Source: a virus
IMG/VR virus record: IMGVR_UViG_3300043775_001610
Coordinates: 1 to 64,000 of that record
Length of the DNA: 64,000 nucleotides
Direction: 5' to 3' (one strand)
The translations under genes and the position numbers were made by a program. The notes beneath the pieces were generated by a model that worked only from the letters and a program-made list of their open reading frames with translations, was not told the DNA's origin and did not search any database. Of the stretch, positions 29,881-37,934 are shown in pieces; the stretch's first letter is position 1, and the number at the start of each line of letters is the position of its first letter.

Positions 29881-30614
29881 TGAACTTTGATGTTTATAAA
29901 GTTTATCCAAATCAATCAGCAAATATCCAGCCTTTAGGTGTAAAAAGAGAATGGATGGATGAGACATCTGATAAGCATGCTTATCATTGTTTTCCAGTAA
30001 GCTTATCAAATACTTTAGGTTGGGGAATTTCTTTTCCAGTTGATATTGAATTTATTTGGGACGGTATATCAGATTCAACGGATACTCATGTTAAGGTTTT
30101 AAAGGGTCACGAGTATGTTTCAACCTCAAGGGCTAATGCAACCATTAGCTTTAATACAAATTTGGTAATAAGAAGCGAAGAAAATGTAAGTATGCTGGCT
30201 ATGCCGACACCAAACTGGCCAATAGATGGCGTTTGGCCTTTTACAACGTTAATAAGCACTTCATTTTTTAAAGGAACATTTCCTGTTGCATGGAGAATAA
30301 CAAAGGCTAACGAAGTTATTACTATACCAGCTAACACGCCAGTAGCATCAGTAATTCCTATATCTTTATCTAACTTAAACAATTCAGTAGCAACAATAAA
30401 AGGATACAAAGACTTGCCTATAGACTTTTTCCCAAAAGAAGACTACGGTAAAATTGTTAGCGATATTAATAAATCTGGAAAATGGACTGACTTCTATAGA
30501 AATGCTGTAGACCATAAGAATAATAAAATTGGATCTCATGAGGTAAAATCTTTAAGATTAAAAAATGATGAAACTTTCATAGATGGTCCAGAAGGCTGCG
30601 GTATACCAAAATGA
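29880..30614 (+). CDS. DUF6065 family protein, copy 2, 244 aa
   Basis: The N-terminus (VYKVYPNQSANIQPLGVKRE, WMDETSDKHAYHCFPVSLSN) and the middle (PVDIEFIWDG, GVWPFTTLISTSFFKGTFP) match what I recall of DUF6065. It ends with VITIPANTPVASVIPISLS. No catalytic motif is identified. It is translationally coupled to an oxygenase upstream and another DUF6065-like gene downstream, suggesting cooperation, perhaps as a binding or structural partner. Confidence 0.68.
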   Translation: MNFDVYKVYPNQSANIQPLGVKREWMDETSDKHAYHCFPVSLSNTLGWGISFPVDIEFIWDGISDSTDTHVKVLKGHEYVSTSRANATISFNTNLVIRSEENVSMLAMPTPNWPIDGVWPFTTLISTSFFKGTFPVAWRITKANEVITIPANTPVASVIPISLSNLNNSVATIKGYKDLPIDFFPKEDYGKIVSDINKSGKWTDFYRNAVDHKNNKIGSHEVKSLRLKNDETFIDGPEGCGIPK

Positions 30615-31330
30615 ACAAGATAACATTTCATTCTAACAAGCATTATAATGATACAGAAACAGCACCCTGCCCAACTGCAAAAGTTATACCAAAATGGTGG
30701 CATGATGCTGATATTTATATAAAAGATTTTTATGGCAATCCAGTTTCTAATGCAAATAAAGACGGCGGTAAGATGCTAAACTTTAAAGCATGTCCAGCTA
30801 TGCTTGATACATTTACAACAGGATACACACTTGTTACACCTTGTGATATAGAATTTTATGAAAAAAATAATAGAATCAAAGCAAAAGTTCCATTAAAGTT
30901 TGATGATTTTGTTGGAGAGAGGCCAGCATCTGATGGATTCCAAGTTCCTTTTGGCTATGATAAGAATCATTTTCATTGGTATGCTAATTGGGCTCCACAG
31001 CTACCAGAAGGGTACAGCTCTTTGTATGTTCAGCCTATAAATCATTTTGATTTACCATGGCTTACTGTTGGTGGTATAATAGATAGTGATAAGGTTACAA
31101 CCTCTGGGCTGATACCGTTTTTTATACAAAATGGATTTACTGGCGTTGTTCCAGCAGGGACACCATATTTACAAATAATACCATTTAAAAGAGAAGATTG
31201 GGAATCAGATTTTATTTTTCATAAGCCAATTGATATTATGCAAAAAGCTATGAAGACGTCAGAGACTTTTAGAACACCAGAGGGTGGAGTCTATAAGAAG
31301 AAATTTTGGACTAGAAGGAGATATAAGTAA
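30611..31330 (+). CDS. DUF6065-like protein, copy 3, 239 aa
   Basis: Closer to copy 1 than to copy 2: AKVIPKWWHDADIYIKDFYG, FTTGYTLVTPCDIEFYEKNN, FVGERPASDGFQVPFGYD and AGTPYLQIIPFKREDW. Beta-rich, probably jelly-roll. Start overlaps the previous stop (ATGA) and its stop abuts the next ATG. Function is unknown. Confidence 0.6.
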   Translation: MNKITFHSNKHYNDTETAPCPTAKVIPKWWHDADIYIKDFYGNPVSNANKDGGKMLNFKACPAMLDTFTTGYTLVTPCDIEFYEKNNRIKAKVPLKFDDFVGERPASDGFQVPFGYDKNHFHWYANWAPQLPEGYSSLYVQPINHFDLPWLTVGGIIDSDKVTTSGLIPFFIQNGFTGVVPAGTPYLQIIPFKREDWESDFIFHKPIDIMQKAMKTSETFRTPEGGVYKKKFWTRRRYK

Positions 31331-32020
31331 ATGGAAAAAAGATTAAATACCAATAAAACTCACGACTACAGGTCTTTGGGATCTATAACTCCATCTGGAT
31401 TCTTTGGCGCAGGACCTGAAAATATTGTAGAGTTAAAAAACTTTTTAACAGATGAAGAAAGAGTAAGACTCACCCACTTTGCTAAAAACAATACAACTTG
31501 GGATATTACAGATTCTCACGTAAATGAAAATGGAACTGTGATATATGATGCTAACGCTTGGCACGACAGAGTTTGCACTCGTAGATCTATGGAAATTTCT
31601 GCTGACCCACATATTGTAGATGTTGTAGACAACCTAATATCCAGACTGCAGGTAGAGGTAGAAAAATTTTTTAACGTTAAGGTACAAGCAACAGGCCCAG
31701 CTATTGTTAGATGGCCAATAGGGTCAAGACAGGATCCACACGCAGACAAAGAGCTTCACGAAGGTCCAGATGCAGGAACTCCAAACGATTTTCCACATTA
31801 CGATATAGCTTCATTATTTTATTTTAACGATGACTACGAAGGCGGAGAATTGTTTTTCCCTGTTCAAGGAATAGAATTTAAACCTGTTGGGGGATCAGCA
31901 TATTTTTTCCCAGGAGATAAAAATTATATTCATGGAGTAAGACCAATTATCGCAGGAGGAAGATACACCTCACCATTCTTTTGGCAGATACTTGAGCACA
32001 CTGGTGACATAAAGCCATGA
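31331..32020 (+). CDS. 2-oxoglutarate/Fe(II) dioxygenase, 229 aa
   Basis: H137-x-D139 (DPHADKE), H201 (YIHGVRP) and R211. FYFNDDYEGGELFFPVQG and KPVGGSAYFFPGD complete the double-stranded beta-helix core. It is an Arg-type member, resembling bacterial peptidyl hydroxylases. Coupled to the genes on both sides. Substrate unknown. Confidence 0.88.
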   Translation: MEKRLNTNKTHDYRSLGSITPSGFFGAGPENIVELKNFLTDEERVRLTHFAKNNTTWDITDSHVNENGTVIYDANAWHDRVCTRRSMEISADPHIVDVVDNLISRLQVEVEKFFNVKVQATGPAIVRWPIGSRQDPHADKELHEGPDAGTPNDFPHYDIASLFYFNDDYEGGELFFPVQGIEFKPVGGSAYFFPGDKNYIHGVRPIIAGGRYTSPFFWQILEHTGDIKP

Positions 32021-32871
32021 CCCTTGAATATAAAGAGATATATCCAAAGATATGGGTATTTAAAAATCCATGGAAAGACATAGACCTATTAACAAAAACA
32101 ATAATTGATTCGGAACAAAACCCAGAAGGCTCTGCTTTAAATTGGCATGGCTGGTACACCTTTGGAAAAGAAGCTGATCAGTTTAACCATTCAATTGAAT
32201 CATCTGAAAGAACTGAATTAGAAAAACGTTTCTGGGATGAAATAATTGAGGTTTTTAATAAAACAACAAGTCAGTATGCGGATACTTTTAGCGTACCACT
32301 TGATAGAGACGCAATAGTTTTTAACGAAGAAACTGGAAACGATGATCCTATGTGGAAAAGAATGGGACCTTCAATATGTAAGTATGAAGTCGATGGAGGA
32401 ATTGAAGATTCCGACCTTGCAATGCATGTACATACAGACTACCAAAGAGACTATCATGATTTTAGAGGATATAAGTTTACGTTTACCTGCACCATGTATT
32501 TAAATGGAGACTATGAAGGCGGAGGACTTACTTTTTTGGTAGACAATAAAACTCTTTATTACAAACCAGAAAAGGGCGACATTTTGTTATTCCCAGCAGG
32601 AGACCCAGATTTTCTTTCCGATGCTGGACAATTTTATATGCATGGAGTTGAAAAAGTTAAGGGCACCCCTAAGTATTTTGTAAGAAACCATTGGGTTAGA
32701 TTTTATCCTGGATCGCCAGAATGGCTAGAAAACGAAAAACTTTATGGAAAAGAAATATGGAAAGAAATGGAAATTGCCAGAACTAAAGAAGAAAGAAAGT
32801 CTGGAGCTTATCAAACAATAAACTATGATGAACTTAAAAAGCTAGAAAGGATTAATTTAAATGACATTTAA
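32017..32871 (+). CDS. 2-oxoglutarate/Fe(II) dioxygenase, 284 aa
   Basis: The longest copy. H139-x-D141 (VHTDYQ), H209 (MHGVEK) and K219 are preserved, with MYLNGDYEGGGLTFLVDN and YKPEKGDILLFPAGD between them. About 45 extra C-terminal residues form a charged helix (EIWKEMEIARTKEERKS). The start overlaps the previous stop in ATGA. Confidence 0.87.
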   Translation: MTLEYKEIYPKIWVFKNPWKDIDLLTKTIIDSEQNPEGSALNWHGWYTFGKEADQFNHSIESSERTELEKRFWDEIIEVFNKTTSQYADTFSVPLDRDAIVFNEETGNDDPMWKRMGPSICKYEVDGGIEDSDLAMHVHTDYQRDYHDFRGYKFTFTCTMYLNGDYEGGGLTFLVDNKTLYYKPEKGDILLFPAGDPDFLSDAGQFYMHGVEKVKGTPKYFVRNHWVRFYPGSPEWLENEKLYGKEIWKEMEIARTKEERKSGAYQTINYDELKKLERINLNDI

Positions 32872-33613
32872 TTTAGAAAATCAGAATAGAGTTAAAGAAG
32901 ACATAGTGTTTTTTGAAAATTTTCTTAGTCCAGAAGATTGCGAAAAAGTTATTAAATATTGGGAGCATTCTGTAGAAAAAGGAACTCTTCCATGGGCACC
33001 AATATCATTCTACGATTCCTTTGCTTCAAATTTACCAGACGATGAAGACAAGGAAAAGTTTGGCCTTCCTTCTGATTTTTTTACTAAGCTTCAAGATAAA
33101 ATACAAGAGGCTACAGAAATATGTAGAGGCGATAAGGTTAGACTAGTTAGCTATCACGCACAGAAATGGGTAGAGGGAGCTTATGCAGGTTACCATTCAG
33201 ACAATACCCCAATAGATTCTCCAGAATACAACTCTTTTGAAAGAAGCAAGTGGGCAGCATTCCTTTACTTAAATGATGATTTTGAAGGTGGCGTTTTAAA
33301 CTTTAGGGATCATGATATTTCTTTGCAGCCAAAAACTGGAATGCTAGCAGCATTTGCTGGAGGTCATCACAATATACATGAAGTACAAATGATTACTAAG
33401 GGAACAAGAATAACTATAGGATCATTTTGGGATAATGAAGAGGCTGTTTATAGCGAAGAAAAGCAGGCTATGTGGGAAACCGATATAGCAGATCAAAGAA
33501 AAAGACAGGCAGAGGACGCAGAGCTTTGGGCAGAACTTAAAGCAAGAGGTGAAAGACTAAAGCCTGGACCAGATCAAACTGCTAAAAAAGAAGTAGCATT
33601 GGAGATAGAATGA
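32861..33613 (+). CDS. 2-oxoglutarate/Fe(II) dioxygenase, 250 aa
   Basis: H112-x-D114 (YHSDNTP), H173 (NIHEVQM) and R183. LYLNDDFEGGVLNFRDHD and LQPKTGMLAAFAGGHH are conserved. A charged C-terminal helical extension (QRKRQAEDAELWAELKARGE) follows residue 195. It overlaps the upstream gene by 11 bp. Confidence 0.87.
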   Translation: MTFNLENQNRVKEDIVFFENFLSPEDCEKVIKYWEHSVEKGTLPWAPISFYDSFASNLPDDEDKEKFGLPSDFFTKLQDKIQEATEICRGDKVRLVSYHAQKWVEGAYAGYHSDNTPIDSPEYNSFERSKWAAFLYLNDDFEGGVLNFRDHDISLQPKTGMLAAFAGGHHNIHEVQMITKGTRITIGSFWDNEEAVYSEEKQAMWETDIADQRKRQAEDAELWAELKARGERLKPGPDQTAKKEVALEIE

Positions 33614-34419
33614 TAAAAACGACTGTATTAGAAAACGGAATGATTAGAGAAGAGCTTCACCCGCAAGTTTATTATTATAGAAATGCTATCCCTAATGTAA
33701 AAGAATGGCTAGATCTTGTAAATGATTCTGAAAATCATGAAGACCTTTATTCGATTATCACACCATGGAACACATGGGATGTAGATGAAAACAGAGCTTT
33801 TGGAAACCCTTATGTTTACGGATATAAAAAATTATGTTTGTTAAATAGTGTTTTTAATATAGATAAAGACGTCACAGAAGAAACAAAAGAGTTCTTTATT
33901 AAAATTAGAGATCCACTTTTTAATGCAATTAAGGCAGTTTGTGAAGATTATAAAGAGTCTCAAGGAATTAAAGAAGATATTATATTGCTAGAGCAATTTG
34001 GAGTTCATAGATATAGGTCTGGTAACTTTATGGGAGTTCATCATGATTCACAAGAAGGTGACACTAGACTTCTTTATTCCATGGTAGTTTGGCCTAATGA
34101 TGACTATGAAGGTGGAGAACTATCTTTTTCTATAAAAGACGGAGTTCTTACTAGCACAGAGCTTTCTTTGCAGGGCGATCTTTTTGATCCTAAAAATGAA
34201 GGCTTGTATGATTTTTATATTAAGCCAGAAGCGGGGAGCATAGTAATATTCCCTTCACCTTCTCCATTTAGCCATACAGCACATGTTGTTAAATCTGGAT
34301 GGAAGTATATGTTACCAATGTTTTGGATAGACCCTAATGGAGAAGATGCATTGTTTAAGCAAGATCCAGAGTGGCGGCCAGAGTTTGTTTACCCAGATAA
34401 AGAAGATTTATTTAAGTAA
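33610..34419 (+). CDS. 2-oxoglutarate/Fe(II) dioxygenase, 269 aa
   Basis: H144-x-D146 (VHHDSQEGDTR), H222 (SHTAHVV) and K232. WPNDDYEGGELSFSIKDG is followed by a 30-residue insertion before IKPEAGSIVIFPS. It is very similar to the next gene at 34465, including the QEGDxRLxYSM run, so the two are recent duplicates. Lys at +10 from the distal His matches the collagen-type prolyl 4-hydroxylase arrangement. Confidence 0.88.
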   Translation: MIKTTVLENGMIREELHPQVYYYRNAIPNVKEWLDLVNDSENHEDLYSIITPWNTWDVDENRAFGNPYVYGYKKLCLLNSVFNIDKDVTEETKEFFIKIRDPLFNAIKAVCEDYKESQGIKEDIILLEQFGVHRYRSGNFMGVHHDSQEGDTRLLYSMVVWPNDDYEGGELSFSIKDGVLTSTELSLQGDLFDPKNEGLYDFYIKPEAGSIVIFPSPSPFSHTAHVVKSGWKYMLPMFWIDPNGEDALFKQDPEWRPEFVYPDKEDLFK

Positions 34420-34426
34420 AAATATC

Positions 34427-34435
34427 TGGTACAAT
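34427..34435 (+). promoter_or_regulatory. extended -10 promoter before oxygenase gene
   Basis: TGG-TACAAT (34427-34435) in the 45-bp gap between two oxygenase genes, about 30 bp before the ATG, with an AGGAGG ribosome site. No clear -35 hexamer. Confidence 0.4.
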
Positions 34436-34464
34436 TATTACAAAAGTTATAAATAGGAGGAAGT

Positions 34465-35181
34465 ATGAAAAGCGAAGAATTATTTGATAAGGTGTATTAC
34501 TACACGGATGTTATAAAGGAGCCTAAAAAGCTTGTTGATTTAATCGAATCAACAGAATCTGATAAATACTCAAGCTTCATCACCCCCTGGGAAGAGTGGG
34601 GTGCATGTAGTGGACAAATGTACATTTATGGATCACACAAAAGAATAAAGTGTTTGTCTTCTGAAGATATAGAAAAAAATATATCCGAAGATGTTATAGA
34701 TGATTGCAACTATATTTTCAATGAGATATTTGATGGTATGAAAAATGTCTGTGAAGATTATGCTTCAAAAATCGGTGATGATGCTGAGATAATTTTAATG
34801 ACAGATACAGCAATTAAGAAATACATGCCTGGAACTTTTATGGGATCCCACTTTGATCAGCAGGAGGGGGATAGAAGACTTAGGTATTCTATGGTAATGT
34901 ATTTAAATGATGATTACGAAGGCGGAGAAATATCTTTTAATGTAAAAGATGGAGTATTGACTTCTACAGATGATGCCGCTGCAGAAGATTTTGATAGCCC
35001 ACTTAATCATGATAGAATTATGTTTCACGTTAAGCCGAAGGCTGGAAGCGTAATAATCTTTCCTTCAACAGATCCATATAGTCATACAGCACACCTTATA
35101 AAAGGCGGATCTAAGTATATGGTCCCTTCGTTTTGGCTTAACACTGGTAAATTCGTAGATGGCGTTTTTATTCCAAACTAG
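34465..35181 (+). CDS. 2-oxoglutarate/Fe(II) dioxygenase, 238 aa
   Basis: H129-x-D131 (SHFDQQEGDRR), H207 (SHTAHLI) and K217, with MYLNDDYEGGEISFNVKDG and VKPKAGSVIIFPS. It is a close paralog of the preceding enzyme with the same insertion between strands. The AGGAGGAAGT ribosome site and its own promoter-like box suggest independent expression. Confidence 0.88.
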   Translation: MKSEELFDKVYYYTDVIKEPKKLVDLIESTESDKYSSFITPWEEWGACSGQMYIYGSHKRIKCLSSEDIEKNISEDVIDDCNYIFNEIFDGMKNVCEDYASKIGDDAEIILMTDTAIKKYMPGTFMGSHFDQQEGDRRLRYSMVMYLNDDYEGGEISFNVKDGVLTSTDDAAAEDFDSPLNHDRIMFHVKPKAGSVIIFPSTDPYSHTAHLIKGGSKYMVPSFWLNTGKFVDGVFIPN

Positions 35182-35193
35182 AAAGAGTTAATT

Positions 35194-35739
35194 ATGGCAA
35201 TGTACGTTTTTCAAGAAATTGCACCAAAGACATTTTATTTTACATATTGTCTTCAAGAGATTGGGAACTATATAAGCTTCCTTGAAGAAAGCGAAAAGAA
35301 TCCAAGTAATTTAATTAGTCAGTGGCAAGACACAGAGTATGGATATGAGAAGAAGGTATCTTCTGATTTTTCTAACGAGTCTGGTCCAGTAGACACTCGT
35401 AGCCTTTTTATTATTAATAACTTGAAGGCGACATTCCATCACTGTTTTAGTCAGTATAAGATATTTAACAATATAGAAGAAGAAGTTAATCTAAGCACCG
35501 ACTATTTTGTAAGAAAACATAATGAAGGACAAGTAAAAAATAATTGTGGAGCAAAGGGCAAGTATACTGCTAGACTATATATTAACGATTCTTTTTCTGG
35601 TGGAGAAATTTCAATACCTGGAAAGCCTAAGTTTAAGCCAGAGGCAGGCAGCATAATTATCTCTCCATCAGATGTACAGGTGACAGCAGAACCAGCAAAT
35701 GGTAATTCAAGATACATTGCAATAGGTCATTGGGTTTAA
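35194..35739 (+). CDS. degenerate 2OG-oxygenase relative (pseudoenzyme), 181 aa
   Basis: The late core is clear: LYINDSFSGGEISIPG, FKPEAGSIIISPSD and SRYIAIGHW line up with the paralogs. However, the HxD iron motif is absent (NNCGAKGKY at the equivalent place) and the distal His is replaced (VTAEPANGNSRY), although the Arg remains. The frame is intact, so the loss looks selected rather than random decay. It may act as a non-catalytic partner. The alternative is a fast-evolving remnant. Confidence 0.72.
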   Translation: MAMYVFQEIAPKTFYFTYCLQEIGNYISFLEESEKNPSNLISQWQDTEYGYEKKVSSDFSNESGPVDTRSLFIINNLKATFHHCFSQYKIFNNIEEEVNLSTDYFVRKHNEGQVKNNCGAKGKYTARLYINDSFSGGEISIPGKPKFKPEAGSIIISPSDVQVTAEPANGNSRYIAIGHWV

Positions 35740-35750
35740 TTCCCACCCTC

Positions 35751-35759
35751 TGATATAAT
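35751..35759 (+). promoter_or_regulatory. leaderless extended -10 promoter
   Basis: TGA-TATAAT (35751-35759) with ATG 35766 exactly 6 nt downstream and no ribosome site. No obvious -35 hexamer. Confidence 0.55.
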
Positions 35760-35765
35760 TAAAAG

Positions 35766-37526
35766 ATGTCATACTACCTAGATGTAATAAAAGATTCTCC
35801 GATTGGCTTGTGGAAGTTAGATGAGCTTTCTGGGTCTATTGCTTATGATATTTCTGGTTGCGACAATCATGCATCTTACGTAGGTCAGATAGTTAAATTT
35901 GGAATGCCAATCGTATCGGGTGGAAACCATTCAAATAAAATTGATAGTTCTAATTATATACAGTTTACTATATCAAAAGACTTTTCTGGGACAAATGGAA
36001 CTGGAGGATTTGCAACATCGGATACTTACGATAATGATTTCTCCCTTGAAGCATGGATTCATCCCAAAACATTAACATCTCTTACGCCAATTTTAGCAGA
36101 TTCTTCTGGGATTGGATTATATTGGGATAACGGAAATGTTGTATTTAAATTAGAATCCGAAAGAATTGATTATTCTGTGCCTAATCCAAATAGAGTTATT
36201 CATGTCGTTGGAGTTTACTCTATAAGATCAATGAGTCTTTATGTAGATGGGCTACTTGTAGCAACGCAAAGTGTATCTAATAAATTTACAAATACCAGCG
36301 TTACTCTTTTATCTGGACCGACTACTGCTGGTCAATATTTCTTAATCGACAGTCCAGCTGTGTACAGGTACGCCTTGTCTAACAAATCTATATCTTCACA
36401 CTATAATAATTTGTTTTTAGACAAAGATGAGCAAATTGTTGTCCCAGATTTTGGTCAGCTACTTGTTGTTTCAGAAAAACATTACAATCCAGAAACAGAA
36501 TATCTTTATCCAGAAAGAGAAAGTTGGAGGTCCCTATCTTTTGATAGTACCAACCTTTCTTACAATGAAAAAAATAATAGTTTATGCTTAAGCTCTGGAT
36601 CTTCTGGAGAAATGATAAAAGTTTTAGGTTTAAATATTATAAAGCCTTATGTGTCTTCAAAGATTGATTGGGTTGCCTCTACTGGAGTTTCTATTTATGT
36701 TTCAGATGTTTCTGAGGCTGGGCCATGGAGCATATGTACAAATGGATCCTCTATACCAGGATTTACACAAGGGTCTAACTTTTCTACAAAAAAAATTCTA
36801 TATTTTAAAATTCAATTTGCTTCTTCAAATTTAAATATTTATATGCCAGAGTTATACTCCTTAAAAATTTCTTTTTACAATGAGAAAAAGGTGTTTGCAC
36901 ATAATGGGGGCAATATCCTATCGGTGCCACAGCCAACATCTGGATCCACTTGGGATGTAGATTTGTCAAGCAATAGCTATCCAGTAAGAACTAAAAATTA
37001 TTATAATGGAGTTAGGCCTAAATCCTCAGTGTTTTGCGTAAGCTTATCAGAAGAAGCAAAAAGCTTAGAGATGATATTTACCCCCAAGTCCCTGTCTAGC
37101 GGATTTCTTTTATTTAATAAAACTGGTCTAGTTGAAACCTACCTATCCTGGTCGGCTAACGGCGACATAACAAAATCAAATATTAGTAGCATATATATAA
37201 ATGGGCAAGATATATCCTCAGCAACTAACATTTCTTCTTATCTATATTTAGATGATCCAAACTATATATTTATTAAGGCCTCCTCTTTGTTTTCTGGAGA
37301 ATTATGGTTAAACGGCAAACAATTATTAGGGGTAAGGTCTGGAGTTCTAGACGACAACTTATACCAAAATATTGCCACCTATCTGTCAGACACGATCAAC
37401 CCATCTGAGCATTATAATCTTTATATTGGAAAATCAGCAGCAATTGGCCAGGGTTCGTCTATATCGATGACAGAAGAGTCTGTTTCTACGTACTCTAGAG
37501 ACAGGGTTGTGTTCCAAATCATATAA
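35766..37526 (+). CDS. LamG/concanavalin-like tail protein, 586 aa
   Basis: Residues 1-215 form a LamG-type jelly roll: DSPIGLWKLDELSGSIAYDI, FSLEAWIHPKTL, and NRVIHVVGVYSIRSMSLYVDG. The remaining two thirds are beta-rich, with a second possible jelly roll near residues 380-586 (LFSGELWLNGKQLLG, HYNLYIGKSAAIG). It is a probable carbohydrate-binding minor tail or appendage protein. Expressed from a leaderless start. Confidence 0.72.
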   Translation: MSYYLDVIKDSPIGLWKLDELSGSIAYDISGCDNHASYVGQIVKFGMPIVSGGNHSNKIDSSNYIQFTISKDFSGTNGTGGFATSDTYDNDFSLEAWIHPKTLTSLTPILADSSGIGLYWDNGNVVFKLESERIDYSVPNPNRVIHVVGVYSIRSMSLYVDGLLVATQSVSNKFTNTSVTLLSGPTTAGQYFLIDSPAVYRYALSNKSISSHYNNLFLDKDEQIVVPDFGQLLVVSEKHYNPETEYLYPERESWRSLSFDSTNLSYNEKNNSLCLSSGSSGEMIKVLGLNIIKPYVSSKIDWVASTGVSIYVSDVSEAGPWSICTNGSSIPGFTQGSNFSTKKILYFKIQFASSNLNIYMPELYSLKISFYNEKKVFAHNGGNILSVPQPTSGSTWDVDLSSNSYPVRTKNYYNGVRPKSSVFCVSLSEEAKSLEMIFTPKSLSSGFLLFNKTGLVETYLSWSANGDITKSNISSIYINGQDISSATNISSYLYLDDPNYIFIKASSLFSGELWLNGKQLLGVRSGVLDDNLYQNIATYLSDTINPSEHYNLYIGKSAAIGQGSSISMTEESVSTYSRDRVVFQII

Positions 37527-37540
37527 TTTTGTCAGGCTAG

Positions 37541-37609
37541 ATGACAAAAAGCTGGACTTATGTCTACAAAGATGGTAAAATAATTAACTATGGATATAAA
37601 AAGAATTAA
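37541..37609 (+). CDS. possible micropeptide, 22 aa
   Basis: Reads MTKSWTYVYKDGKIINYGYK. Its composition looks protein-like, but it overlaps the start of the next gene by 20 bp and no ribosome site is evident. It could be a short decayed protein end. Weakly supported. Confidence 0.25.
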   Translation: MTKSWTYVYKDGKIINYGYKKN

Positions 37610-37934
37610 TGCTCAAATGAAGTCTGGTGAAACCAGGCTTGGGGTTTATGTATGGGAAATGCCTGACGGACGTTGGGTTGGCGACGAAGACAATAACTTT
37701 TTATCCATACAATCAATGATAGGTAATAAAGAGAGAATTGCCCTTTTAGCTTCAGCTGTAGCACACTATGGAATTGATGTTGGTCAGCCTAAGTTTATTG
37801 AAGGAAGCCGACAAATTGATGAAGAAGAATTCGAGTACCAAAAGCAAAGATTAAGATGGGGATTGACTCCAGATCCATTAGACATTGGTGTTCATAAAGA
37901 AGAGATGGCTAGACTGAATGGTGGTAAAAAATGA
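37590..37934 (+). CDS. hypothetical protein upstream of portal, 114 aa
   Basis: Helical and charged; MPDGRWVGDEDNNFLSIQSM in the middle and YQKQRLRWGLTPDPLD near the end. It is directly coupled to the portal gene (ATGA overlap), so a packaging or connector role is possible. I do not recognise it as a small terminase. No ribosome site is seen; a TAAAAT box lies 8 nt upstream. Confidence 0.6.
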   Translation: MDIKRINAQMKSGETRLGVYVWEMPDGRWVGDEDNNFLSIQSMIGNKERIALLASAVAHYGIDVGQPKFIEGSRQIDEEEFEYQKQRLRWGLTPDPLDIGVHKEEMARLNGGKK

